Shown in pieces: positions 14,367 to 22,720 of a stretch of 39,231 bases of DNA. Position 1 is the stretch's first letter. Every line of letters starts with the position of its first letter. The stretch is from Lachnospiraceae bacterium (lineage in GTDB: Bacteria; Bacillota; Clostridia; Lachnospirales; Lachnospiraceae): the NCBI GenBank assembly GCA_017624835.1, contig JAGAMG010000016.1, forward strand, positions 1 through 39,231, read 5' to 3'. A program made the position numbers and the translations under genes. The notes below the pieces were generated by a model that saw only the letters and a program-made list of their open reading frames with translations, had not been told where the DNA came from and did no database searches.

Positions 14367-14378
14367 TCGCTAACTACA

Positions 14379-14407
14379 AGTATATGAAAAAAGCTACTGC
14401 TTGTCAA
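14379..14407 (-). promoter_or_regulatory. SigA promoter of nrdD-nrdG-dut
   Basis: Consensus TTGACA (14402-14407), 17 bases, TATACT (14379-14384) on the minus strand. Predicted start near 14372, inside reach of the NrdR-like boxes. Confidence 0.85.
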
Positions 14408-14433
14408 CGTGGTAACTTTCTCAAAAATAAACA

Positions 14434-14464
14434 AAAAAGGCACCTGAAATTTAGATACCTTTTT
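14434..14464 (-). terminator. Terminator of the aminotransferase operon
   Basis: Arms 14434-14445 and 14453-14464 pair over 12 bases (two G-U pairs) with a 7-base loop. On the minus strand the stem ends in a T run (TTTTTTG). It lies about 24 bases after the aminotransferase stop. Confidence 0.85.
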
Positions 14465-14487
14465 CGTAAATTATACTTGACTTAAGA

Positions 14488-15657
14488 TTATCCCAAGATT
14501 CCGCTGATTTTTACCTGCTCCAATGCTTCTTCAATTACCTCTACGGGCAGAACCAAAGCAAAACGAACATGTCCTTTTCCCAATTTACCAAAGCTGCTTC
14601 CGGGAGTACACAGCACTCCTGTTTTGTCTAAAAGCTCCATTACAAAGGCTACATCATCCGTAAAGCCCTCCGGTATTTTGCTCCAGGCAAACATGGTTCC
14701 CTGACTACGCTCAAATTTCCAACCAAGCTTTGTAAATCCATCACATAAAGCATTTCTTCTTGCTTCATATTCCTTACACTGTGCTTTTATCATATCATCC
14801 GGTCCCGTCAATGCAGCAATGGCACCATATTGCACCGGCAGGAAGGTTCCGTAATCAATCTGGGAACGGAGTTTTTTGAAATTCTGCACAATAGTTTCAT
14901 TTCCCACCAAAAATCCCATTCTGGCACCTGTATAATTATAGGACTTAGAAAGCGAATAAAACTCTACACAAACCTCCTTAGCCCCCTCAAAGGAAAGAAT
15001 GGAGCGTCCGACTTTTCCATCAAAAATAATATCCGAATAAGCATTATCATGGATAATAATAATGTTATTTTCTTTTGCCCAGGGAATCAGCTTTTCATAA
15101 AAGGAATCCGGTGCCGTTCTGCAAACGGGATTTAACGGATAAGATACAATCATTACCTTTGCTTTTTTTCCATACTCTTTGCCGATTGCATCCAAATCCG
15201 GCAAATATCCGTTTTCCTCTTTCAATTCATAAGTAGCAAGCTCTGCTCCTGCCAAAGCCGGTCCAATGGCAAAGATAGGATAACCGGGGTCGGGAACCAA
15301 TACAATGTCTCCCTCATCCACCAAAGACAAGCCAATATGTGCAATGCCCTCCTGAGAGCCATATACACTCATAATTTCCTCGGGCTTTAATGATACCTGA
15401 TATCTTGACCGGAATCTTTCAATGACTGACTGAGTCAATTCCGGCAAATCTGCCAATGCATACTTATAATTTTCCGGTTTTGAAGCTGCCTTAGTCACAG
15501 CATCAATAATATGCTGTGCAGGCTTAAAATCAGGCGTTCCCACAGAAAAATTATAGACTCTTCTTCCGGTACCTTCCACTTCTTTTTTCTTTTCATTTAA
15601 TACCTGAAAAATTCCTTCTTCAAAATCCTCCATCCGCTTTGCGGGACGAATGTTCAT
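14488..15657 (-). CDS. Pyridoxal-phosphate-dependent class I/II aminotransferase
   Basis: A 389-aa fold-type I aminotransferase. Visible features are YNFSVGTPDF near residue 35, SYPLNPVCR (usually YPxNPT), HDNAYSDI with the PLP-binding Asp204 and Tyr207, and the Schiff-base Lys238 in FYSLSKSYNYTGARMGF. The overall pattern resembles the AspC/DapL-like group, but the substrate cannot be told from sequence. The ATG at 15657 has AAGGA upstream. It is last in the operon 48-aa peptide, yjjG-like, WYL regulator, aminotransferase, 43 bases after the regulator, and is followed by a strong terminator. Confidence 0.9.
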   Translation of the reverse strand: MNIRPAKRMEDFEEGIFQVLNEKKKEVEGTGRRVYNFSVGTPDFKPAQHIIDAVTKAASKPENYKYALADLPELTQSVIERFRSRYQVSLKPEEIMSVYGSQEGIAHIGLSLVDEGDIVLVPDPGYPIFAIGPALAGAELATYELKEENGYLPDLDAIGKEYGKKAKVMIVSYPLNPVCRTAPDSFYEKLIPWAKENNIIIIHDNAYSDIIFDGKVGRSILSFEGAKEVCVEFYSLSKSYNYTGARMGFLVGNETIVQNFKKLRSQIDYGTFLPVQYGAIAALTGPDDMIKAQCKEYEARRNALCDGFTKLGWKFERSQGTMFAWSKIPEGFTDDVAFVMELLDKTGVLCTPGSSFGKLGKGHVRFALVLPVEVIEEALEQVKISGILG

Positions 15658-15700
15658 AGCAATTCCTTCTTTCTCTTTCTCAAATTTATTATATAAGCTA

Positions 15701-16684
15701 TTATTCCTGTCCCAAAATTTCCTGCAGCCACTCATAATAGCTATTTTTTACAGAATCCGGTGCCACAATTTTGGCATCCTTGCCAATACCTGCCAGCCAC
15801 CCAAAAAACTGACCACTGACTGCCACCTTAGCTCTGATTCTAAAGCTTCCGCCATCTATAGGACGTACCTCTGCTTCCTTCCCAAAACGGTCTAATACCA
15901 CACCTATTAAATAACCGGGAAACTGCAAGGTTACAATTTCTTCTTTTCCACCAAACATACCAAAGGTCTGATTGGTGTAGGACGCCAAATCCACATGAGC
16001 AAACTGTTCCACTCCTTCTCTGGGCTTATCAAGCAATACAGCCTGTCCCATTTTATCCACTCGATAGTGCTTAATAATACCATCAGCCATATCATAGGCA
16101 GCCAGATAATAATTCTCCTCGCGCCAGATTAACGCCCAAGGGCTTACCTGCTTTTCTCCATTCTTTCTTGGCTCCAGCTTTTTTTGCAGATTCCAATCCA
16201 AATAGTTAAAGCTGATTTGCTTATTTTCCTGAATCGCCCGATGTATGGTGTCTATATTATAATAAATACTTTCATTTTCCGTTTTGATTCTGCCGGCCAC
16301 ATAAACCTGACGTTGAAGCTTTCCGGCATCATGCTTTCCAGCCTTCTTTTCCAGCTTCTTTATCAATTCTCTGGACTTTTTGCTGGTAATAAAACGGGAG
16401 GACTGCACCGCATCCACAAGTAGCTTTAACTCCGGCAGCTCAAACTCCCTGCTTGCCAGATAATATCCACCACCCAGCCTGCTTTGAACCTGAATTACAT
16501 CATATCCAAATTCTACCAGCTTTTCCATATCATCATAAATACTTTTCCGCTCAGAATGAATCCCATTCGCTTCCAGCCGCTTGATAATTTCTGCTGTGCT
16601 CATGGGATAATTTTCGTCCGTATTCTCTTCCAGCATCTGTAAAATATACAAAAGTTTCAGCTTTTGTCCGGGAGATTTCGCCAT
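15701..16684 (-). CDS. WYL-domain transcriptional regulator (DeoR/YafY type)
   Basis: A 327-aa regulator. The N-terminal winged HTH (residues about 8-75, including STAEIIKRLEANGIHSERKS) is followed by a WYL domain at about 140-220 (ISFNYLDWN ... VSPWALIWREENYYLAAYD) and a C-terminal WCX-like extension. WYL domains sense ligands, often nucleic acids. The gene lies 32 bases after the HAD phosphatase and upstream of the aminotransferase. Its target is unknown. Confidence 0.9.
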   Translation of the reverse strand: MAKSPGQKLKLLYILQMLEENTDENYPMSTAEIIKRLEANGIHSERKSIYDDMEKLVEFGYDVIQVQSRLGGGYYLASREFELPELKLLVDAVQSSRFITSKKSRELIKKLEKKAGKHDAGKLQRQVYVAGRIKTENESIYYNIDTIHRAIQENKQISFNYLDWNLQKKLEPRKNGEKQVSPWALIWREENYYLAAYDMADGIIKHYRVDKMGQAVLLDKPREGVEQFAHVDLASYTNQTFGMFGGKEEIVTLQFPGYLIGVVLDRFGKEAEVRPIDGGSFRIRAKVAVSGQFFGWLAGIGKDAKIVAPDSVKNSYYEWLQEILGQE

Positions 16685-16716
16685 TCTCTTTTCCTTCTTC
16701 TTAAAATAGTATGCCC

Positions 16717-17406
16717 TTACCCGATAATATCATAAATCTGATGCAAATCATTGATTTCATAAGTGGGCTGAAATTCTGTGGGATTATCCATTCCTTCAGG
16801 ACGATACCAGCAGGTAGGAATCCCTGCATTCACACCACCCTTAATATCACTGGACAGACTATCCCCTATCAATAAAATTTTGTTCTTATCCTTTTCTGTT
16901 ATGTGTTCAAGGCAATAATCAAAATATTCCTTGTGCGGCTTGGGTGCACCAATCTGCTCAGAAATAAAAAGCTCCTCCATAATATCATAAAAACCGGAAA
17001 GCTTTAATTTGTTAAGCTGCGTAGAGGTAACCCCATTGGTTACCACATATTGCTTTACCTTTCCCTGCAAGGACTTGCAAATAGTGAGAGAATCATCAAT
17101 ATAGGAGTATACACTTCCCAATCCCTCCTGATATTCCTCACGAAAGGCCTCCACATCCACTCCTTCAATCCCATATTCCTCAAAGAGCTGCACAAATCTG
17201 CCCGTTAACAGCTGCGCCTTGGTAATCTCACCAAGCTCCAGCCGCTTCCAAAAGCCATCGTTAATCTCAGAATAACGGTTTAAAATCTCTTCATTTACCT
17301 CTCTGCCTATAGAACGAAAACATTTGGTCAAGGCATAACGCTGGGAATAAATAAAATCCAAAAGAGTTCCATCCACATCCCAAAGGATGGTGGTAAAATT
17401 ACTCAT
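16717..17406 (-). CDS. HAD-family phosphatase, YjjG-type (pyrimidine 5'-nucleotidase family)
   Basis: A 229-aa HAD hydrolase. Motif I is WDVDGTLLDF (nucleophile Asp10, Asp12), motif II is VVTNGVTSTQLNKL, motif III/IV is GAPKPHKEYFDYC followed by LLIGDSLSSDIKGG. This combination fits the YjjG/YfnB family, which dephosphorylates nucleotides such as dUMP or non-canonical pyrimidine nucleotides. The ATG at 17406 overlaps the end of the upstream 48-aa ORF by 8 bases, so translation is probably coupled. Confidence 0.9.
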   Translation of the reverse strand: MSNFTTILWDVDGTLLDFIYSQRYALTKCFRSIGREVNEEILNRYSEINDGFWKRLELGEITKAQLLTGRFVQLFEEYGIEGVDVEAFREEYQEGLGSVYSYIDDSLTICKSLQGKVKQYVVTNGVTSTQLNKLKLSGFYDIMEELFISEQIGAPKPHKEYFDYCLEHITEKDKNKILLIGDSLSSDIKGGVNAGIPTCWYRPEGMDNPTEFQPTYEINDLHQIYDIIG

Positions 17407-17545
17407 TTGCCTGTTCCTCTGTCAGAGCAGCAGACGCATTTTTCTTTTTCCTCATGGTAATACCGATAATCAATGCCACAGCACCTACACCTAATATAAT
17501 TAACATCAATAATAAATAAGATAAAAAAGAATTTACAAAAGCCAT
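17399..17545 (-). CDS. Small single-span membrane protein (48 aa)
   Basis: The ATG at 17545 follows GGAGGTAGAATT; a longer in-frame start has no site. One hydrophobic helix covers residues about 5-29, then MRKKKNAS and an acidic tail ending EEQANE, so the C-terminus should be cytoplasmic. No family recognised. It is the first gene of the operon with the HAD phosphatase, overlapping it by 8 bases, and has a good promoter. Confidence 0.65.
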   Translation of the reverse strand: MAFVNSFLSYLLLMLIILGVGAVALIIGITMRKKKNASAALTEEQANE

Positions 17546-17571
17546 AATTCTACCTCCAATTGTTTTAATTA

Positions 17572-17600
17572 AGTATATCAATGCATAACTTTTCCGTCAA
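17572..17600 (-). promoter_or_regulatory. Promoter of the 48-aa peptide/HAD/WYL/aminotransferase operon
   Basis: TTGACG (17595-17600), 17 bases, TATACT (17572-17577) on the minus strand, with GGAGG of the first gene 19-23 bases after the -10. Confidence 0.8.
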
Positions 17601-17631
17601 GAAGCTTCCCCCTTCACCTTAAACAATTCCC

Positions 17632-19371
17632 CTAATTCTTAATTTCTTCCCATTCGCCGGTTTCCACAAAATGCTCTGCCTGAGATGTAGCTTTTTCAAT
17701 AATTGCCCTGTCATATCCCATAATCTCCAACAGTTTAATAGCATTCCTGGTAGAGGCTCTGCCGGGAAGCAGCTTATAATTAAAGAAAATATCTCCTTCC
17801 TTTATTTCCTCTTCAAAATGATAATTGTCATATTCCCGATATAAAAGTCTGGTTAATTCAATATCATGGGTTGCCGCAAAGCAAAGAATCCGATTGGCAG
17901 AAAGACTCTTTAATATCTGGGTGGATGCTGCAATTCGCTCCACTGTATTGGTTCCTCTTAATACCTCATCTACAAAGCAAAGTACGCTTCCCTTGTTTTC
18001 CCCTGCCCCATCCAAAATCCGTTTCAAGGCTTTGATTTCCACAATATAATAGCTATCTCCACTTTCTAAATCATCTCTTAAGGACATGGAAGAAAAAATC
18101 CGATATACCGGTGCTTTATATTCCTGTGCAGTACAGGTATGAATCGTCTGAGCCAATATAGCATTTAACGCCACCGTTTTCAAAAAAGTGGATTTACCGG
18201 ATGCATTGGAGCCCGTTAAAAGCACTCCTTTTTCAGTGGTAATACTGTTTTTCACAGGGTTTACAATTAAAGGATGATACGCTTCTGTAAGGGTAAGCTG
18301 ACACACCATACTGCCGCTCCAGCTTCCCTGCTTTTCCAAATTATCATTTGCAAAATCCACCTTAGGAATACAATACTCCGGCAGGGATTTACGGAAGGCT
18401 CCGATTGCAATGGCAGTTTCCACAAAACCAACTGTAGAAATCAGAGCATCCACATCCTCAATATGATTCCGAAGCTGAGCAAGCATCTTATTGAACTTTA
18501 TTAAATCCAGATGGAACACCATGCGCAGGTAATCCAATACCACATCAAACGGATTTCCTGATATTTTACCCATTCCCGAGGTTAATACAATAAAAGCCCC
18601 TCTTTTCAGCCCTAACAATCCACTTCGGTGTCTGCGAATACTTTCCCATTCCTTCTCGCACACAGGAACCTTAATTTTTAGTAGCTTTTCACTAATATAA
18701 ACAAGTCGTAATATATAGGCAAAGCTTAGAATGTACGGATCAATCTCCTTTTTTTCCTTAAAATAGCTTGTAATATTATAAACGATTAGTCCAACCAATC
18801 CCATAATTCCGAGACTTGTCTTAAAAGGTAACAGCAATAGTAAAGGAAGAAACAAAAAATCCAGCAGATAATGCTTTTTATTGGAACGAGCCCCCAGATA
18901 TCCCAGATTATCAATATAATCATAAAGGGAATATTTTCCGGTATATCCCAGCTGACTCATAATATACTGAATTCTTACTCTTTCATCTGGATGCTCCTGA
19001 AAAAATACAATAACCTCCTCCAGATGCTCAAGCTCTTTCTCTGTCTTTCCCGCATTTCGCAATGTATCATATAAATACTCTTCTCCTGAAGCGGAAAAAG
19101 TATAATTCATTCGTTTGAAAATCTCATCCATATTCAGGTCGTTCCAGGTAATATCATCAATTCCCCCATCCCGACCTTTCTTGTGCTTCTCATAATAGCT
19201 GGGAATACGCACAAAGCGCTCCAATGCATATTCCTTATCGGGTACATTTCCATAATCCGTATATAACGAATCGATAAATTTTTTCTCCCTTTTTTTGGCA
19301 CTATAAGCCTCCCTTGCAAAGACTACTGCAAAAAAGATTGCCATAGCCCCAAAAAAGAACAATAACTCCAT
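17632..19371 (-). CDS. Membrane-anchored MutS-like ATPase
   Basis: A 579-aa protein with a MutS domain V ATPase at the C-terminus. Walker A is GSNASGKSTFLKT (about 387-399), and Walker B is in LCFVDEVLRGTNTVER (about 465-480). It lacks the mismatch-binding domains of MutS and the Smr domain of MutS2. Instead it has membrane helices: one at the N-terminus (residues 1-19) and about two at 168-200 (DFLFLPLLLLLPF, GIMGLVGLIVYNI). This architecture is common in Firmicutes and is annotated as MutS-related, but a role in mismatch repair is unlikely. Function unknown. It is followed by the promoter of the next operon and preceded by the permease terminator. Confidence 0.85.
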   Translation of the reverse strand: MELLFFFGAMAIFFAVVFAREAYSAKKREKKFIDSLYTDYGNVPDKEYALERFVRIPSYYEKHKKGRDGGIDDITWNDLNMDEIFKRMNYTFSASGEEYLYDTLRNAGKTEKELEHLEEVIVFFQEHPDERVRIQYIMSQLGYTGKYSLYDYIDNLGYLGARSNKKHYLLDFLFLPLLLLLPFKTSLGIMGLVGLIVYNITSYFKEKKEIDPYILSFAYILRLVYISEKLLKIKVPVCEKEWESIRRHRSGLLGLKRGAFIVLTSGMGKISGNPFDVVLDYLRMVFHLDLIKFNKMLAQLRNHIEDVDALISTVGFVETAIAIGAFRKSLPEYCIPKVDFANDNLEKQGSWSGSMVCQLTLTEAYHPLIVNPVKNSITTEKGVLLTGSNASGKSTFLKTVALNAILAQTIHTCTAQEYKAPVYRIFSSMSLRDDLESGDSYYIVEIKALKRILDGAGENKGSVLCFVDEVLRGTNTVERIAASTQILKSLSANRILCFAATHDIELTRLLYREYDNYHFEEEIKEGDIFFNYKLLPGRASTRNAIKLLEIMGYDRAIIEKATSQAEHFVETGEWEEIKN

Positions 19372-19420
19372 ACTTCCAATCCCTTATCTTTATTTTTTTA
19401 CTCCACATCCTATTTGCAGA

Positions 19421-19454
19421 AGGGTGGGCATATCCCAGCGATACTGCCCACCCT
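19421..19454 (-). terminator. Hairpin after the NCS2 permease gene
   Basis: AGGGTGGGCA (19421-19430) and TGCCCACCCT (19445-19454) form a perfect 10-bp stem, loop 14 bases, about 30 bases after the permease stop. There is no T run on the minus strand, so it may be a 3'-end stabiliser instead. Confidence 0.55.
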
Positions 19455-19485
19455 AATTACATTATTATCAGCAAACCTTAACAGC

Positions 19486-20913
19486 TTATACAGCCAGGAA
19501 GAATTTAACCAGGAAAATTACTGACAATACATAGGTAAGTACAGATACCTCCTTGCCCTTTCCGGTAAACAGCTTTAATACAGTATAGGCAATCAATCCA
19601 AGACCAATTGCATGTCCAATGGAACCTGATACGGGCATTGCAATCAACATCAATGTAACAGGAAGTGTCTGACTCAAATCATCAAAATTAATATTCTTAA
19701 GTCCTGTAAGCATCAATACACCTACATAAATCAATGCCGCAGAGGTTGCTGCTGCAGGAATAATTGCTGCAATAGGTGCAATAAAAATACATGCCAGGAA
19801 CAAAATACCGGTAGTTAAAGCGGTCAAACCGGTACGTCCTCCTGCTTCTACACCGGAGGCAGATTCTACAAAGGTTGTAACCGTGGATGTACCTGTGGCT
19901 GCACCTGTTACAGTACCGATTGCATCTGCCAAAAGTGCTTCCTTCATATTAGACATATTGCCATCCTTGTCCAGCATACCTGCACGACTTGCAGTACCAA
20001 CCAGAGTACCAATAGTATCAAACATATCAATAATGCAGAAAGTAACTACTAGAGTGATTGCAGTAAACCAACCAATCTGAACAAAGGCTTCAAAATTAAA
20101 CTTAAATAAAGTAGTCTCTACCATATCCTTAAAAGGAGGTACAAAGGATGCTGTAGTCAGGGAAGCAAAGGGATTGGTTCCAAGGAATATTGCCTGTCCA
20201 ATCCAATATACCACACTTGCAACCAGCATACCTAAAATAACGGATGCCTTAATTCCCTTCTGCGCAAGTACCACGATAACAAAGAGGCCTACAAACATGG
20301 TTACCACGGTAAGAACCATCGGACCATAACCGGAGCCCATATTAGTCTTAGCTACTCCGGGAGTCAATGCACCGAAGAAATCACGCATAGCATAAAAGGG
20401 TCCACCAGTTTCAGAATAAATACCTGCATTGGAACCCAAACCGATATTCATCAGCATCAGACCTATAGCAGGTGCAATACCCAGACGAACACCCAAAGGA
20501 ATTGCCTCTACAATCTTTTCACGAACATTTAATACAGAAAGTATGATAAACACAATACCCTCTATCAAAATAATACAAAGCGCTGCCTGAAAAGATTCCA
20601 CATAGCTCAATCCTGTAATACTTACGATATTGGCTACAACCACTGCAAAGAAGCTGTTTAAGCCCATACCGGGTGCCATTGCAAAAGGCTTATTGGCAAG
20701 GAAAGCCATTGCAAACATACCTACTGCAGATGCAATACAGGTTGCCATAAATACGCCGTTCCAAAGCTCCTGTCCATTTGCACCAAAGCCTGTCAGCAGA
20801 TTGGGATTCAGGGCGATGATATAAGCCATCGTCATGAATGTTGTAAGACCGGCAATAATCTCAGTCTTTACCGTTGTTTTGTTCTCCGTAAGTTTGAACA
20901 CTTTCTCTAACAT
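19486..20913 (-). CDS. NCS2-family purine permease (AzgA-like; guanine/hypoxanthine)
   Basis: A 475-aa integral membrane permease with about 12-14 hydrophobic segments. The start LTENKTTVKTEIIAGLTTFM and the motif FAMAPGMGLNSFFAVVV are typical of AzgA/PbuG-type purine importers. The motif SASGVEAGGRTGLTALTTG is the conserved region near TM10. It would import adenine, guanine or hypoxanthine with protons. The ATG follows AGGAGG. It is the last gene of the nucleoside-salvage operon, 49 bases after the deaminase, and can supply or recover the bases made by pnp and the deaminase. Confidence 0.9.
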   Translation of the reverse strand: MLEKVFKLTENKTTVKTEIIAGLTTFMTMAYIIALNPNLLTGFGANGQELWNGVFMATCIASAVGMFAMAFLANKPFAMAPGMGLNSFFAVVVANIVSITGLSYVESFQAALCIILIEGIVFIILSVLNVREKIVEAIPLGVRLGIAPAIGLMLMNIGLGSNAGIYSETGGPFYAMRDFFGALTPGVAKTNMGSGYGPMVLTVVTMFVGLFVIVVLAQKGIKASVILGMLVASVVYWIGQAIFLGTNPFASLTTASFVPPFKDMVETTLFKFNFEAFVQIGWFTAITLVVTFCIIDMFDTIGTLVGTASRAGMLDKDGNMSNMKEALLADAIGTVTGAATGTSTVTTFVESASGVEAGGRTGLTALTTGILFLACIFIAPIAAIIPAAATSAALIYVGVLMLTGLKNINFDDLSQTLPVTLMLIAMPVSGSIGHAIGLGLIAYTVLKLFTGKGKEVSVLTYVLSVIFLVKFFLAV

Positions 20914-20962
20914 GTTTTTCCCTCCTATTTTTTAGAGAATACTTTCTATGATGTCTGAGCAC

Positions 20963-22267
20963 TTACTCAGATAACATACGCTTTACAATTTTATCACATT
21001 TCTGATAAATCTGCTCCGGGCTCTCTCCCACATTAAACTCACCATTGCGATAAAGAATTTTACCATTTACCATAGTCATCAACACATTTGCTTTGCTTCC
21101 ACTGTACACAAGATTCTTAGGGATATTATGTATGGGCTGCATATTGGGTTGATGCAGGTCAATCATAATAATATCTGCATACTTGCCCTTACTCAAGGTA
21201 TCTGCTTTATTCAAACGCATTGCTTTAGCTCCGTGTACCGTAGCCATTCTGAGCACTCTCATGGCATCCACACTGGCAGCATCATTTTCGCGAACCTTGC
21301 TTAAGCCGGATACCAAAAACATTTCCCGGAACATATCCAAACAGTTATTGCTGGCAGGCCCATCCGTACCGATTGCTACAGGAATCTTTCTTCTTTCATA
21401 TTCTGCAATGGGAGCAATACCACTGGCAAGCTTTAGATTAGAAGCCGGGTTGGTAATCACATGCATTCTGCGTTTACGAAACACCTCCATATCCTGCTCC
21501 GTCATGTGAACGCAGTGGAAGCCTCCACCACCAAATTCAAACATTCCCAAGGAATCCAAAAAGACAGCCGGAGTCATACCATATCTTGCCTTGCATTCCT
21601 CCACCTCTCTGGCGGTCTCTGCCATATGGGCATACACCGGTGTGCGATATCTGTGTGCAAGCTGCGCCACCTTATATAACAGTTCCTTGGAACAGGTATA
21701 CTCCGCATGGAAGCCCAGCTGATAACTAATTAAAGAATTCTTTTTATTAAATTTCAAAAACTCCTCTTCCACCTGCTCCGGGGAAGAACTAAAATTATTC
21801 AGCCCGGAAACCAATACACAGCGCATTCCCATATCCATGCAGGCATCTGCAATGGTATCCGGTGTCAGATACATATCAAAAATAGAGGTAATACCAGAGG
21901 TTAGATACTCCAATATAGCAAGCTTGGTCAGTTCATAAATATCCTCAGGCGTCAGCTTCGCCTCCATAGGAAAAATCTTTTCATTTAACCATTCCTGTAA
22001 GGGTACATCATCCGCATAGGAACGAAGGAATGTCATACCGGAATGGGTATGGGCATTTTTAAAGCCGGGCATCAACAAATTATCCTTACAATCTATTTCA
22101 ATATCCCAGGCAATTCTGGGAAAAGCCTTTCTATCCCATTCCTGTGCCAGTTCATCCTCTCCTGCTACATACGCAATTTTATCATTTTTTATCCAAACTT
22201 CTCCGCGAAATACATCCTTATTCTTTTCCATTGTCAGAATTCTGGCATTGTATAATCTAATATTCAT
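20963..22267 (-). CDS. Amidohydrolase, MTA/SAH deaminase-like
   Basis: A 434-aa metal-dependent amidohydrolase. The metal ligands His73 and His75 are in MPGFKNAHTHSGMTFLRSYA; further ligands are seen in LGFHAEYTC, GGFHCVHM and AIGTDGPASNN. The string LRSYADDVPLQEWLNEKIFP is characteristic of the 5-methylthioadenosine/S-adenosylhomocysteine deaminase group, which converts these or related adenosines to inosine forms. Guanine deaminase is less likely. The ATG overlaps the cdd stop by 4 bases (ATGA). With pnp and the permease it would feed adenine nucleosides into hypoxanthine salvage (inference). Confidence 0.85.
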   Translation of the reverse strand: MNIRLYNARILTMEKNKDVFRGEVWIKNDKIAYVAGEDELAQEWDRKAFPRIAWDIEIDCKDNLLMPGFKNAHTHSGMTFLRSYADDVPLQEWLNEKIFPMEAKLTPEDIYELTKLAILEYLTSGITSIFDMYLTPDTIADACMDMGMRCVLVSGLNNFSSSPEQVEEEFLKFNKKNSLISYQLGFHAEYTCSKELLYKVAQLAHRYRTPVYAHMAETAREVEECKARYGMTPAVFLDSLGMFEFGGGGFHCVHMTEQDMEVFRKRRMHVITNPASNLKLASGIAPIAEYERRKIPVAIGTDGPASNNCLDMFREMFLVSGLSKVRENDAASVDAMRVLRMATVHGAKAMRLNKADTLSKGKYADIIMIDLHQPNMQPIHNIPKNLVYSGSKANVLMTMVNGKILYRNGEFNVGESPEQIYQKCDKIVKRMLSE

Positions 22268-22695
22268 CTGATTGCATCTCCTCCAAACCCATGGGGTAAT
22301 AATTCCTCTAAGGTAAATATCTGATAATCGGTATTACTTTTTACCACAATAATCTGAAAAGTCTCCTTACAAAATTCCTTCATAACCTGTCTGCAAATGC
22401 CACAGGGATAAGCGTAGTCTTCAGGGGACTGTCCTGCCAAACCACCGGCAATGGCAATTGCCAGAAACTCTCTTTCTCCCTCGCTGACTGCCTTGAAAAA
22501 AGCGGTTCTTTCTGCACAATTAGTAGCTCCATAGGAAGCATTCTCAATATTGCAGCCATTGTATATCCTTCCATCCTCTGTAAGAAGGGAAGCACCTACC
22601 GCATACCCGGAATAGGGCACATGCGCATTATTCCGGGCTTCCAACGCTCCGGCAACTAACTGTTTTATTTGATTTTCCGATAAAGTAATTTTCAT
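22264..22695 (-). CDS. cdd: Cytidine deaminase
   Basis: A 143-aa homotetramer-type cytidine deaminase that converts cytidine and deoxycytidine to uridine forms. The zinc site is visible: Cys60 and catalytic Glu62 in NCAERTAFF, and Cys98/Cys101 in YPCGICRQVM. It lies 25 bases after pnp and overlaps the next gene by 4 bases, so it is part of the salvage operon. Confidence 0.95.
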   Translation of the reverse strand: MKITLSENQIKQLVAGALEARNNAHVPYSGYAVGASLLTEDGRIYNGCNIENASYGATNCAERTAFFKAVSEGEREFLAIAIAGGLAGQSPEDYAYPCGICRQVMKEFCKETFQIIVVKSNTDYQIFTLEELLPHGFGGDAIR

Positions 22696-22720
22696 ACTCC
22701 GTACCTTTTAACCGACAATC

